Shown here one piece after another: positions 37,126 to 46,220 of a DNA stretch of 64,000 bases. Source of the stretch: Bifidobacterium sp. (GTDB lineage Bacteria; Actinomycetota; Actinomycetes; Actinomycetales; Bifidobacteriaceae); the NCBI GenBank assembly GCA_022649135.1, contig JALCNP010000005.1, positions 92,680 to 156,679 of the forward strand, given 5' to 3'. Below the pieces are notes generated by a model. The model was not told where the DNA came from and ran no database searches. It saw only the letters and a program-made list of their open reading frames with translations. The position numbers and the translations under genes are program-made. Every line of letters starts with the position of its first letter. Position 1 is the first letter of the stretch.

Positions 37126-38973
37126 ATGTATGTCGATCCAACCCGCAACCAACAGGCGGGAAACCTCAGGTGGATACTGCCATACTGCAAGCCGGACCTG
37201 CCCAGGGTGGCGGCTTCGGTGGTTCTGTTCGCCATCAACAACGTGATGGCGATGATCATGCCGCTGCTCGCGGGAACGATAGTCGACCAGGTGATCACCA
37301 AGGGGCACCTCGATCAGCTCACCCGGCTATGCGTCATGATGATCGTGGTGACGCTCGTCCGCGTCGGCGCGCGCTACGGGTACCAGATGTGGATGGAGCG
37401 CTTCGGGCAGAACTCCGTCTACCGTCTCGTCTCCGACGAGTACGAGCGGCTCCACGAACTTGACTTCACCTACTTCAACCACACCAGAACCGGCGACATC
37501 ATGAGCCGCATGACCTCCGACACCGATGCGATCCGGCATTTCCTCAGCTGGGTCACCTATCAGGTGGCGGACTGCGTCGTGATGTTCATCGGGGCGCTGT
37601 GCGTGATGACCGCCATCGACTGGCGCCTCGCGCTCGCCCTGGCATGCGTGACCCCGTTCCTGTTCCTGCTCACGCGCCAGCTGGCCAAGCATGCGCATCC
37701 CATATTCTTCGCCATACGCAATTCCCTGGCGAGTCTCAATTCCATGGTCGAGGAGAACATCGAGGGCAACCGGGTCGTGAAGGCCTTCGTCCGGGAGCCG
37801 TTCGAAACCCGGAAATTCGACGAGCACAACGAGGACTACAAACAGCGCAACATGGAACTCGCGTATAACAGCCGCAAGTACATGCCATGGCTTGATGGTC
37901 TGGGCTTTTCGCTGGAGCTCATCACCCTGGGCTTCGGAGGCTTCCTCGTCATCAAGGGAAACATGACGCTGGGCAATCTGGTGAGCTTCAACAGCTTCCT
38001 GTGGATGATCGACGGCCCGGTGCGCCAGTCCGGGTGGCTGATCAACGACTGGCAGAGGTTCAATGCCAGCTGCATAAAAATCCGCAAGCTCCTCACCTCC
38101 CGCTCGCGCATCGCCGAAAAGCCCGATGCCCGCCAGGGCGTCAAGCAGGCCGTGGCCATCCAAAAGAAACTGGGCGCAAGCCATGCCGCGACCCCGGAAC
38201 GCATGAGCGGCGAGATACGCTTCGACCACGTGAGCTTCGCCTTCCCGGACGATCCGGCGACGCCCATCCTCAAGGACATCGATTTCTTCATTCCCGCGGG
38301 AGCGAAGCTGGGCATCCTCGGCGAGACCGGTGCCGGCAAGTCGACGCTGGTCAGCCTCATCTCCCGGTTCTACGATCCGACCATCGGGCATGTGCTCATC
38401 GACGGGATCGACGCCCGCGACTGGCCGCTGTCGACATTGCGCAGCCAGGTGTGCATCGTGGCCCAGGACACGTTCCTGTTCTCCGACACCATCGGCGGCA
38501 ACATCGGATTCGGCGCGGGCGAGCGCCAGGACTCCCACTATATCCGTCGCATGGCGGCTATCGCCGGGGCGGACGGATTCATCACCTCGATGCCGCAGGG
38601 CTATGACACCGTGGTCGGGGAGCGGGGGGTCGGTCTCTCCGGCGGGCAGAAGCAGCGTCTGAGCCTGGCCCGCGCCCTCGCCGACGATCCCGCGATTCTG
38701 ATCATGGACGACACCACCTCCGCGGTGGATATGGAGACCGAGGCGCAGATCCAGAAGCACCTGCGTGATCTCGACACCGCGAAGACCATCATCACCATCG
38801 CCCACCGCATCTCCTCGATCAAGGACGCGGATCTGATCCTCGTCCTGGAGCACGGGAGGATCATCGAGCGCGGAAGCCATGAGGACCTGGTCGGCGCCCA
38901 CGGCCGGTACTGGGAGATATACCGCAAGCAGCTCGGACTGCAATCCGGCCAGGCACAGGGTTTCAGCGAATAG
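37126..38973 (+). CDS. ABC exporter half-transporter, noncanonical Walker B
   Basis: Membrane domain of six helices fused to an ATPase domain, about 615 residues. Start is uncertain: ATG 37126 (GAGGA ten bases upstream) or 37108. Motifs: Walker A GETGAGKST, signature LSGGQKQR, Walker B ILIMDD followed by TTSAVD, so the catalytic Glu after Walker B is Asp (about residue 529). This change marks the degenerate-site subunit of heterodimeric exporters such as TM287/288. It is 21 bases from the second half-transporter. The substrate may be drugs or lipids; not determinable here. Confidence 0.9.
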   Translation: MYVDPTRNQQAGNLRWILPYCKPDLPRVAASVVLFAINNVMAMIMPLLAGTIVDQVITKGHLDQLTRLCVMMIVVTLVRVGARYGYQMWMERFGQNSVYRLVSDEYERLHELDFTYFNHTRTGDIMSRMTSDTDAIRHFLSWVTYQVADCVVMFIGALCVMTAIDWRLALALACVTPFLFLLTRQLAKHAHPIFFAIRNSLASLNSMVEENIEGNRVVKAFVREPFETRKFDEHNEDYKQRNMELAYNSRKYMPWLDGLGFSLELITLGFGGFLVIKGNMTLGNLVSFNSFLWMIDGPVRQSGWLINDWQRFNASCIKIRKLLTSRSRIAEKPDARQGVKQAVAIQKKLGASHAATPERMSGEIRFDHVSFAFPDDPATPILKDIDFFIPAGAKLGILGETGAGKSTLVSLISRFYDPTIGHVLIDGIDARDWPLSTLRSQVCIVAQDTFLFSDTIGGNIGFGAGERQDSHYIRRMAAIAGADGFITSMPQGYDTVVGERGVGLSGGQKQRLSLARALADDPAILIMDDTTSAVDMETEAQIQKHLRDLDTAKTIITIAHRISSIKDADLILVLEHGRIIERGSHEDLVGAHGRYWEIYRKQLGLQSGQAQGFSE

Positions 38974-38994
38974 GCATCCTCGAAGGACATTTCT

Positions 38995-40788
38995 ATGGCA
39001 CAACGTAATACGTACCGTGAAGACGAAGAGCTTGACGAGCAGATCAACATGCACGACATCGTGCGTGTCGGCGCATACCTCAAGCCGTATAAATCGCAGG
39101 TGGCCCGCATCCTTGCGGTCGTCATCTTCATGAGCTGCATCGTGGTGGCGGTTCCCTATCTCACGAAGATCATGATCGACAGCTCCATCCCCCGCAAGGA
39201 CCTCGGCCAGCTTGGCGTTCTGGCGGGCTCGCTCGCCGTCATGATCGTCGTGTTCGAACTGTGCCTGCGCTATCGGACGGTGGCGATCACCAGCGTCGGC
39301 CAGCTCATGCTCAAGGACATGCGCCGCGACATCTTCACGCATCTGCAGACCCTTCCGTTCAGCTACTTCGACTCACGGCCGCACGGGAAGATCCTCATCC
39401 GCGTGGTCAACTACGTGAACACCCTGTCCGACACGCTGTCGTCGGGACTCATCAACGTGATCTCGGACATCTTCACGTTCATCATCACCCTGGTTGTCAT
39501 GTTCGCCATCGACTTCCGGCTGGCCCTGTGGAGTCTGGCCCTGTTCCCCGCATTGATCGTGTGGGTCCGGGTGCTCCAGGTCTTCCAGCGCCGTGCGTTC
39601 CAGAAGCTGTCGAACAAGCAGAGCAACCTCAACGCCTACATCCACGAGTCCATCGCGGGCGTGAAGACGACCCAGACGTTCGCGCAGGAGCGCACGCAGT
39701 TCGACACCTTCCAGGAGCAGCAGGGCGAGGTGCGCAGCGCGTGGATGAAGGCGGTTCACATCCAGTTCCTCATGTGGCCGGGCGTGCAGACCATCTCGAC
39801 CATGACCATCGCATTCATCTACTATGTGGGCATCGTCGGGTTCGCCGGCGTGAACGTGACCACCGGCGTGCTGATCGCGTTCGTCGGGTATGCGAACAAC
39901 TTCTGGAACCCCGTCATCAACATCGGCAACTTCTACAACCAGCTCATCACCTGCTCCGCCTACCTTGAGCGCATCTTCGAAACGCTCGACGTGAAGCCCG
40001 AGATCGAGAACAAGCCGGGGGCGGCCGAGCTTCCCACCATCCGCGGGGCGGTCGACTTCAACGATGTGGTGTTCCGCTATGAGCCGGAGGGACGCAACAT
40101 CCTCAACCTCGTCGACTTCCACATCGATCCGGGAAGAACCGTGGCCCTGGTCGGCCCCACGGGGGCGGGGAAGACGACGATCATCAATCTTCTCTCCCGC
40201 TTCTACGACGTCTCGGAGGGGTCGGTGACGATCGACGGGTACGACGTGCGCGATGTGACGCTGGAATCGCTGCGCCGCCAGATGGGCGTGATGCTTCAGG
40301 ACACGTTCATCTTCTCCGGGAACGTGCGCGACAACATCCGCTACGGCAAGCTCGACGCCACCGACGAGGAGATCGAGGCGGCCGCGCGCGCCGTGCACGC
40401 GCACGAATTCATCATGGAGCTTCCCGACGGCTACGACACCGTGGTCGAGGAACGCGGGTCCACGCTGTCCGCCGGCCAGCGCCAGCTTATCGCCTTCTCC
40501 CGGGTGCTTCTGGCCGATCCGCGCATCCTGATTCTCGACGAGGCCACCAGCAACATCGATACCCGCACCGAGGAGGCGCTGCAGGCCGGACTCGCCCACC
40601 TGCTCAAGGGGCGAACCTCGTTCATCATCGCGCACAGACTGTCCACCATCGAGAATGCGGACCAGATCTTCTACATCGACCACGGCGAGATAGTCGAGCA
40701 CGGATCCCATCAGGAGCTTCTGGCCCGCAAGGGCGCCTACTTCCGGCTGTATGAGTCGCAGTACGCGATGATCCGCGTCGACCAGTAA
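38995..40788 (+). CDS. ABC exporter half-transporter, canonical Walker B
   Basis: 597-residue partner of the preceding protein. Membrane domain (six helices) at about residues 15-320, ATPase domain after about 340 with Walker A GPTGAGKTT, signature LSAGQRQ (about 491-497, with Ala in place of Gly) and Walker B ILILDEATSNID with the normal catalytic Glu. In heterodimeric exporters the unusual signature of this subunit faces the degenerate Walker motifs of the partner, which is exactly the pattern here. GAAGGA lies before the ATG. Confidence 0.92.
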   Translation: MAQRNTYREDEELDEQINMHDIVRVGAYLKPYKSQVARILAVVIFMSCIVVAVPYLTKIMIDSSIPRKDLGQLGVLAGSLAVMIVVFELCLRYRTVAITSVGQLMLKDMRRDIFTHLQTLPFSYFDSRPHGKILIRVVNYVNTLSDTLSSGLINVISDIFTFIITLVVMFAIDFRLALWSLALFPALIVWVRVLQVFQRRAFQKLSNKQSNLNAYIHESIAGVKTTQTFAQERTQFDTFQEQQGEVRSAWMKAVHIQFLMWPGVQTISTMTIAFIYYVGIVGFAGVNVTTGVLIAFVGYANNFWNPVINIGNFYNQLITCSAYLERIFETLDVKPEIENKPGAAELPTIRGAVDFNDVVFRYEPEGRNILNLVDFHIDPGRTVALVGPTGAGKTTIINLLSRFYDVSEGSVTIDGYDVRDVTLESLRRQMGVMLQDTFIFSGNVRDNIRYGKLDATDEEIEAAARAVHAHEFIMELPDGYDTVVEERGSTLSAGQRQLIAFSRVLLADPRILILDEATSNIDTRTEEALQAGLAHLLKGRTSFIIAHRLSTIENADQIFYIDHGEIVEHGSHQELLARKGAYFRLYESQYAMIRVDQ

Positions 40789-40815
40789 GGCGCGAATCGG
40801 TCCGGGTGCCGGATC

Positions 40816-40844
40816 CGGTTCGGCCGGAGGGGTTGGCCGAACCG
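40816..40844. terminator. Stem-loop after the exporter operon
   Basis: A 10-base inverted repeat with arms 40816-40825 and 40835-40844 and a nine-base loop. No T-run. It probably contributes to termination between the convergent exporter and GH43 genes. Confidence 0.5.
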
Positions 40845-40882
40845 ACCGAACCGTGGCATGGGGTGGTGCCGGCTTCGGTCCG

Positions 40883-40915
40883 GGTGCCGGTCGGCGGACC
40901 CCGCCGACCGGCACC
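40883..40915. terminator. 15-bp stem-loop between convergent genes
   Basis: Perfect 15-base inverted repeat (arms 40883-40897 and 40901-40915) with a three-base loop, four bases before the end of the GH43 gene at 40919. GC-rich with no T-run; positioned to stop transcripts from both sides. Confidence 0.65.
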
Positions 40916-40918
40916 TGC

Positions 40919-41980
40919 CTAGGCCCGGAAGGCCGACTCCATGGCCGCGTATTGTGCTTGCGTGATCGGAAGGATCGCGCCGTGCCTCTTCTTGAGCGGA
41001 CCGAAATCGATGTCGTCGGCTACGCTCCAGTCGTCCGGGTTTCTGCTGCCCAGGTCGCAGCTGCGAAACGACAGGTAACCCTTCGACTCCGCGAACTGAT
41101 CGCACATGAGGCCGTAGCGCATCGACCGCCCTCGCAGGGTGCGGACATCCCGGTCGTTGTAGACGAAGAGTTCGGGGCCTTCGAGATAGTGCCAGGAGTA
41201 GCGTCCGTTGCCGAGGATGTCGCTGAGCGTGCCTACGTAGGACCATGCCTGCGGATCGTCGGTTCTCAGCGTCTCATGCGAGCTGGCATAGGGGTTTCTG
41301 GTTTTTTCGATGGTGATCTCGCTGTCCTTCGACACCCGGTACCACCAGCCGTCATCGTCGCGCAGCATGGTCGAGTCGATGACCTCGTTGCTGCGGTCGA
41401 TCCATTTGACGGGCTGCGAGAATGTCACGAAGTCGGTGGTCGTCGCATAGTACATGTTGGTCGTCTGTCCCAACTCGTTCGACAGCGGACTCCCCGGCAT
41501 GGGCGAGTTCGCTGCCGTGGCCCAGAACACGATCCATTGGTCCCGGTCGGGATCCCAGCAGGCCTCGGGGGCCCACGCCATCCCCGCCCCCGGGATGGGC
41601 GAGGCGACGTCCACCAGACGCGGCTCGCCCCAGTGCGCCAGATCGGCCGAATCCCAGATCACCAGGCCCGTGCTCCCGTTCACGGCGGCGTTTCCGCTCT
41701 GCCATCCCCCGCGGTGGAAAATGCTCAGATCCGTGGCTATGATATGGAACCCGCCCTGGGGGGTGCGCACGATGTAGGGGTCGCGCACCCCGCCCTCCCC
41801 TCCCTTCCACACAAGGGCCGGATCGCCCGCCGGGCGCAGATCGTCCCAATGCACGCCGTCATGGCTGAGGGCGAAATACAGCTGTTCGTCCTTGTCGTTC
41901 TGCTCCTGTCCGGTGAAGTGGACGAAGAGGTAGGCGTCGGTCTGCGGCTGTGGGTGTGCTGCGAGTTCGGATGATGACAT
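40919..41980 (-). CDS. GH43-like glycosidase
   Basis: 353 residues from ATG 41980 with AGGAGA upstream; no signal peptide. Propeller features: GGVRDPYIVRTPQGGFHIIATD (catalytic Asp in RDPY), AWAPEACWDPDRDQWIVFWA, and EGPELFVYND with a likely acid Glu. This is the arabinosidase-like branch of GH43, but the subfamily cannot be fixed by eye. It follows the LacI regulator on the same strand with 80 bases between. Probable substrate: arabinosides or xylosides taken up by the GPH symporter encoded nearby. Confidence 0.85.
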   Translation of the reverse strand: MSSSELAAHPQPQTDAYLFVHFTGQEQNDKDEQLYFALSHDGVHWDDLRPAGDPALVWKGGEGGVRDPYIVRTPQGGFHIIATDLSIFHRGGWQSGNAAVNGSTGLVIWDSADLAHWGEPRLVDVASPIPGAGMAWAPEACWDPDRDQWIVFWATAANSPMPGSPLSNELGQTTNMYYATTTDFVTFSQPVKWIDRSNEVIDSTMLRDDDGWWYRVSKDSEITIEKTRNPYASSHETLRTDDPQAWSYVGTLSDILGNGRYSWHYLEGPELFVYNDRDVRTLRGRSMRYGLMCDQFAESKGYLSFRSCDLGSRNPDDWSVADDIDFGPLKKRHGAILPITQAQYAAMESAFRA

Positions 41981-42023
41981 GAGATGTTCTCCTGATTGAT
42001 CGTGGTTGTAGAGGGATTCCGAC

Positions 42024-42052
42024 ATGCGCATGAATGTGCCGGGCATGCGCAT
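42024..42052 (-). other. 9-bp hairpin between the LacI and GH43 genes
   Basis: ATGCGCATG at 42024-42032 and CATGCGCAT at 42044-42052 form a perfect 9-bp stem with an 11-base loop. It is in the 80-base gap between the regulator and GH43 and might attenuate or protect the message. Confidence 0.35.
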
Positions 42053-42060
42053 CCGACCGC

Positions 42061-43086
42061 TTACGAGGTCGATTCACGCTCCAGAAGCGTGAAGCCCACG
42101 GTCGCCACGCTCGGGGTGTAATGCTCGTGTGGATTCTCGAGTCTGCGCATGAGCATGTCCAGTGCGATCTGCGCCAGCTGGGTCATGTCGGGCGCGATGG
42201 TGCTCAGGGAGGGGACCGAGTATGCTCCGGCGCTGACGCCGTCGTAGCCGATCACCCTGATGTCGTCCGGAACGTGAAGCCCCCGGTCGGCCAGCCCGCG
42301 AATCACGCCAAGCGCGGCCGCGTCGTCGGTGCACCAGGCGCCGTCGAAGTCCGTCGGCGAGTCGGCTATGGCCCTTCCCGCGATGATTCCGGCATTCTGC
42401 TCCAGAGCGTCGAACATGACCGATTCCGCGTGGGGCAGGCCGCAGGCCGCAAGCGCGTCGCGGGCCGCGGCCATGCGCAGTCGGTGCGCGTCGTCCGTGT
42501 CCCCGCTTGTGGAGGTGCGGCCGACCAGCGCGATCGAGCGGCATCCGCGTCCGACGAGGTGACGTATGGCGGCGCCGCTTCCCGATTCGTTCGGCAGATC
42601 GACCGAATCCATGGTTGGCTCACGTTCGCACGCGTTGATGAGCACCGCGGGCCTTCCCGTGGTGAGCTCGCGAAGTCGCGGCCCCGCCTCGATGCCCTCC
42701 GCGCTGAGTATCTCGCCGTCGAAAAGACGCCGTCCCAGCGGCGGGCTGGCGAGAACCCGCTCCGCGGCGACCGGCGAATAGCGGGTCTGTTCGGGAAAGG
42801 GAACGAGACCATGCTCGGTGATGGATGTGGACAGGGTCTCCACGAGCTTGGAATAGAAGGGTGCGTCGAATTCGTTGACGACAATGTGGATGATGCCGCT
42901 TCGGCCCGACTTAAGCATGCTGGCGGAAACGTTGGGCTCGTAGTTGAGCCGTCGGGCTGCGGCCAGAACCTTCTCCCGGGTCTCCGCCCTCACCCCGGGC
43001 TTTCCCCGCAGCGTGTTGGAGACGGTCATCGCCCCCACGCCCGCGGCCGCCGCCACGTCCTTGATCGTGGGCGATTCTGCGCTCAT
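42061..43086 (-). CDS. LacI-family transcriptional regulator
   Basis: 341 residues from ATG 43086 with AAGGA upstream. The helix-turn-helix is at residues 7-30 (TIKDVAAAAGVGAMTVSNTL), followed by the hinge (RRLNYEPNVSASMLKSGRSG) and a periplasmic-binding-protein-like sugar sensor domain. It is divergent from the GPH symporter and upstream of GH43, and likely represses both in the absence of its sugar. Two CG-centred palindromes lie in the divergent region and fit LacI-type operators. Confidence 0.92.
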   Translation of the reverse strand: MSAESPTIKDVAAAAGVGAMTVSNTLRGKPGVRAETREKVLAAARRLNYEPNVSASMLKSGRSGIIHIVVNEFDAPFYSKLVETLSTSITEHGLVPFPEQTRYSPVAAERVLASPPLGRRLFDGEILSAEGIEAGPRLRELTTGRPAVLINACEREPTMDSVDLPNESGSGAAIRHLVGRGCRSIALVGRTSTSGDTDDAHRLRMAAARDALAACGLPHAESVMFDALEQNAGIIAGRAIADSPTDFDGAWCTDDAAALGVIRGLADRGLHVPDDIRVIGYDGVSAGAYSVPSLSTIAPDMTQLAQIALDMLMRRLENPHEHYTPSVATVGFTLLERESTS

Positions 43087-43133
43087 GTTCCCGTCCTTGA
43101 TCTTCTCGGCTTCCTGCACACATCCATTAGCAC

Positions 43134-43149
43134 ATGTAACGCTACACAT
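43134..43149. promoter_or_regulatory. Imperfect LacI-type operator
   Basis: TGTAACGCTACA core (43135-43146) matches its own complement at 10 of 12 bases and has the central CG typical for LacI-family sites. It lies about 50 bases before the regulator start and shares ATGTAACG with the perfect palindrome at 43278-43285. Confidence 0.55.
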
Positions 43150-43277
43150 GGCTGTGGTCAGTTCTTCCTCCGGAATTCGGGGCGGCGTTTTGTTCTTTTC
43201 CTTTGAATTTCGGCAAATCTCGCGGAAACAATGGGTTTCTTGAATTGTCGGGGCAAGCGGGTTTCGTAGCTGCATGG

Positions 43278-43291
43278 ATGTAACGTTACAT
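43278..43291. promoter_or_regulatory. Perfect LacI-type operator
   Basis: ATGTAACGTTACAT is a perfect 14-base palindrome centred on CG, 98 bases before the GPH symporter start and 144 bases (centre to centre) from the imperfect copy. Two spaced sites would allow looping. Confidence 0.65.
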
Positions 43292-43389
43292 AAGTGGTGC
43301 TGGCCGGAGCGATCCGACGTGGGATGCGCGGAAGGCGGCTTCGCCACAACGCGATGGCGAATGGACGGAGAAACCAGAAAAGAACGCCG

Positions 43390-45012
43390 ATGAAGAACAT
43401 CAATGAACCAGAGCACGCCACGGCGCTACGCAGCGCCGTGAATTCGCCGAAGATCCGCACGATAGGTCTGAAGGAGGCCGTCGGCTTCGGCGTAGGGGAC
43501 TTCTACGGAGGCGGGCAGCTGGTCATGGTGGCCACGTACATGTCCCTGTTCTGGACGCGCTTCGGCGGGATGGGAATCAGCGCCGCCCAGGGGCTTATCG
43601 GCGTCGGAACCATTCTCAGCGCTTTCGCCGCCCTGGTGTTCGGCATCCTGTCCGACAACCTGTATCGATGCCGTTTCGGTCGGCGTTTCGGGCGTCGGCG
43701 CCCGATGCTCCTCATCCTTTCCCCACTGATACTGACCGGGGTCGTGCTCTGGCTTCCCCATCGCCCCTTCGCCCTCTATGGTGCCGCGTTCATCGTGTGG
43801 GTGACTCTCGCCCAGCTGTTCCAGACGTCATACAACCCGCTGCCCGGGGAGATGACCCAGGACTTCAACGGCCGCACCAGACTCTCGACGACGCGGCTGT
43901 TCATCTCGACGGCATCAAGCACCGTGCTCCCGCTGGCCTGCAGCGCTCTGCTCTCCGTGTTCGGCGAAAGCCGGCCGCTCGCCTATGAGCTGTTCGGCAT
44001 CACCACGACGGTTCTCTTTTCGATTGCGGTCCTCATCGCCTGGCACAGCACATGGGAGCTCACCCCCTCCCAGGCGGGTTTCGGTTCAAACGAGGATCGG
44101 CGGTCGAAGCGTCGGCATGCCGGTCCCGTCGTCTGGATCCGTCGTCTGGTCTCCGTTTTCCGCCAATATGCGAGCACTCTTCGCATAGACGTGTTCCGCA
44201 AGCATCTGGCGATATACCTGCTGGTCCAGATATCCATGGATGTGTTCGGCCAGACCTTCGTGTTCTACGTCATCTACGACTGGAACCGCACCGCCGCATT
44301 CGCATCCCTTCTGCTGGGCTGCTCGGCTATTTCCCTGCCGCTGATGCCGCTGTTCGGGTGGCTGTTCACGCAAATCGGTCCGAAACGCCTGTACGCGCTC
44401 AATTTCATGGGATGTCTGTCGGGGCTTGCCCTCCTTTTCGGTGCGTGGATGGCGGCAGACCGCATGCCGCGTGGATGGTGGACCGTGTTCGCGGTGGTCG
44501 GCGCCGTCGTGTTCTTCTCCTTCAAATCACTGTGTGGATTCCTCCCCTGGGCTGTTTTCCCGTTCATAGCCGATGTCGACGAGATGGTCACGACCCGCTA
44601 TCGTTCCGCGACCTTTTCGGGAGTCCAGGCCTTCTTCCGCCAACTCGGCTCGGGAATCGCCGTGATGTGCGTGGGGGCCATACTCGGGGCGACCGGATTC
44701 GATGCCACGCGCGCGACGCAGCCGGTGTCGGCGACGATAGGCGTGGGATCGGTGCTTCTCGGCTGGTTCGCCGTGTCCATGATCATATGCTGGGTCATTT
44801 CCGCCCACCTGACACTGGACCGGCGTACGGATCGGCAGATCCTGGCGGAGATCGCTCGGCTGCGCAGCGGGGGAAGCAAGGCGGATGTGGACCCGGACAC
44901 GAAGAGGACCGTCGAGCGGCTCACCGGAGTGCCATACGAGAAATGCTGGAACACCGGTGGGGTTCCGGCCGGCGCATCCGGGCGGGGGAGCGCCCTAGAC
45001 TGGAAGGCATGA
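43390..45012 (+). CDS. GPH-family sugar:cation symporter (MelB-like)
   Basis: 540-residue membrane transporter with about 12 helices. Start at ATG 43390, with only a weak purine-rich site; ATG 43354 is an alternative. GPH markers: VGFGVGDFYGGGQLV at the N-terminus, DNLYRCRFGRRFGRRRPMLL in the first cytoplasmic loop and YNPLPGEMTQD. The family imports galactosides, xylosides, glucuronides and similar sugars with Na+ or H+. With LacI and GH43 it forms a compact uptake-and-hydrolysis unit. The C-terminal tail of about 75 residues is cytoplasmic and longer than usual. Its stop overlaps the tatD start (ATGA). Confidence 0.88.
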   Translation: MKNINEPEHATALRSAVNSPKIRTIGLKEAVGFGVGDFYGGGQLVMVATYMSLFWTRFGGMGISAAQGLIGVGTILSAFAALVFGILSDNLYRCRFGRRFGRRRPMLLILSPLILTGVVLWLPHRPFALYGAAFIVWVTLAQLFQTSYNPLPGEMTQDFNGRTRLSTTRLFISTASSTVLPLACSALLSVFGESRPLAYELFGITTTVLFSIAVLIAWHSTWELTPSQAGFGSNEDRRSKRRHAGPVVWIRRLVSVFRQYASTLRIDVFRKHLAIYLLVQISMDVFGQTFVFYVIYDWNRTAAFASLLLGCSAISLPLMPLFGWLFTQIGPKRLYALNFMGCLSGLALLFGAWMAADRMPRGWWTVFAVVGAVVFFSFKSLCGFLPWAVFPFIADVDEMVTTRYRSATFSGVQAFFRQLGSGIAVMCVGAILGATGFDATRATQPVSATIGVGSVLLGWFAVSMIICWVISAHLTLDRRTDRQILAEIARLRSGGSKADVDPDTKRTVERLTGVPYEKCWNTGGVPAGASGRGSALDWKA

Positions 45013-45965
45013 GCAGACATCACCGCAATCGCAGCTGGGCGCCGGCGCCCGCCCCGCTGCCGCAGGGGTCCTGGACCATAGACGACCACACCCATGTGGC
45101 CTCGGTCGTCCCGTTTTCCAGCGAAATGAACCGTCAGGCCCAGGGCAAGGGCCAGCCGGAGGTTCCTGTCTACGACGTCGACCAGCTGCTCGGCCAGGCG
45201 AGAGACGTGGGGATCGAAGGCATCATCGACGTGGGCTGCGAGTTGCCGCATCTTCAGACGGCGGTGCAGATGGCCCTTGACCACCCCGGATATGTGCACG
45301 CCGCTCTGGCCATCCACCCCAACGAGGCGGTGCTCCACGGGCACCGAGGCTCCCCGGGCCCTGACGGACTTGCGGTGCAGTACAAGCCCTATCACGATGT
45401 GACGTTCGAGGACGCCCTGGCCCAGGTGAACCGTCTGTGCCGAGAGCACCCCAGCGAAGTGGTCGCGATAGGGGAGACCGGGATGGACCTGTTCCGCACC
45501 GGCGACAGCGCGAAGGGCATACAGCGAGAGGCGTTCAGGGCCCACATCGCCCTGGCCAAGGAGCTGAACCTCCCCATGCAGATCCACGACCGCGATTCGC
45601 ATCGAGAGGTCATCGACACGCTTCTTGCGGACGGAAGCCCGGAGAGGACCGTGTTTCACAGCTATTCCGGGGGAGTCGAGATGGCGAGACTGGCGCGCGA
45701 GCGGGGTTGGTATCTGAGCTTCTCGGGAACGGTGAGCTACAAGGGCAACGATGAGATTCGCGAGTCGGCACGAATCGTGGGTCTGGACCACATCATGGTC
45801 GAAACGGACGCCCCCTATCTCACGCCCATGCCATATCGTGGACGTCCGAACGCCCCATATATGATCCCCTATACGCTGGCGGCGCTCGCCGAGTCGCTGG
45901 ATGAGCCCCTCGAGACGGTTGCTCGGGCCACGCGGCGCACCGTGCGCACGGTGTATGGAATCTAG
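45009..45965 (+). CDS. tatD: TatD-family metal-dependent hydrolase
   Basis: 318-residue enzyme of the TatD/YcfH group, a DNase and RNA-processing related hydrolase. Start at ATG 45009 overlaps the symporter stop by four bases (ATGA); GGAAGG lies upstream. Motifs: DDHTHVASV with the first metal histidines, AIHPNEA, AIGETGMDLFR, QIHDRDSHREV, FHSYSG, SFSGTVSYKGND and VETDAPYLTP. The length is slightly above the family's 260-300. In related genomes tatD usually follows metG more closely; here about 11.7 kb of accessory genes lie between them. Confidence 0.92.
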   Translation: MSRHHRNRSWAPAPAPLPQGSWTIDDHTHVASVVPFSSEMNRQAQGKGQPEVPVYDVDQLLGQARDVGIEGIIDVGCELPHLQTAVQMALDHPGYVHAALAIHPNEAVLHGHRGSPGPDGLAVQYKPYHDVTFEDALAQVNRLCREHPSEVVAIGETGMDLFRTGDSAKGIQREAFRAHIALAKELNLPMQIHDRDSHREVIDTLLADGSPERTVFHSYSGGVEMARLARERGWYLSFSGTVSYKGNDEIRESARIVGLDHIMVETDAPYLTPMPYRGRPNAPYMIPYTLAALAESLDEPLETVARATRRTVRTVYGI

Positions 45966-46120
45966 CGTGGCGTCCGGCTCCGCTGCGCGGATTGGGCGTG
46001 GTCGTCGGAGGGCATGACGGTCCATGCGCTCGCGCACCGCGGGGTTTATGACGTGCTCGATCGGCGCCCCGCCCTTGCTGAACAGGGCCGGGACATGCCC
46101 GCGGCTAGCATTCGTGTCGT

Positions 46121-46139
46121 GGGGATGCCGTGCATCCCC
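46121..46139. other. 8-bp hairpin upstream of a GH43 gene
   Basis: GGGGATGC/GCATCCCC with a three-base loop (46121-46139), enclosed by a second inverted repeat, GGACATG (46091-46097) and CATGTCC (46142-46148). It is 80 bases before the GH43 start. It may be a tatD terminator without a T-run or a leader structure. Confidence 0.4.
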
Positions 46140-46220
46140 GCCATGTCCGCCGGGGCCGTATGCACCGTTGCTACAGGCTTCGTCCATGGCACACCTACGT
46201 ACAGCGAAGGATCCTGAACC

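Noticed and set aside
37327..39342. Long minus-strand frames opposite the ABC exporter and similar ones opposite kup and mntH
   Set aside because: They mirror well-supported genes on the plus strand and are Asp/His/Arg-rich nonsense without motifs.
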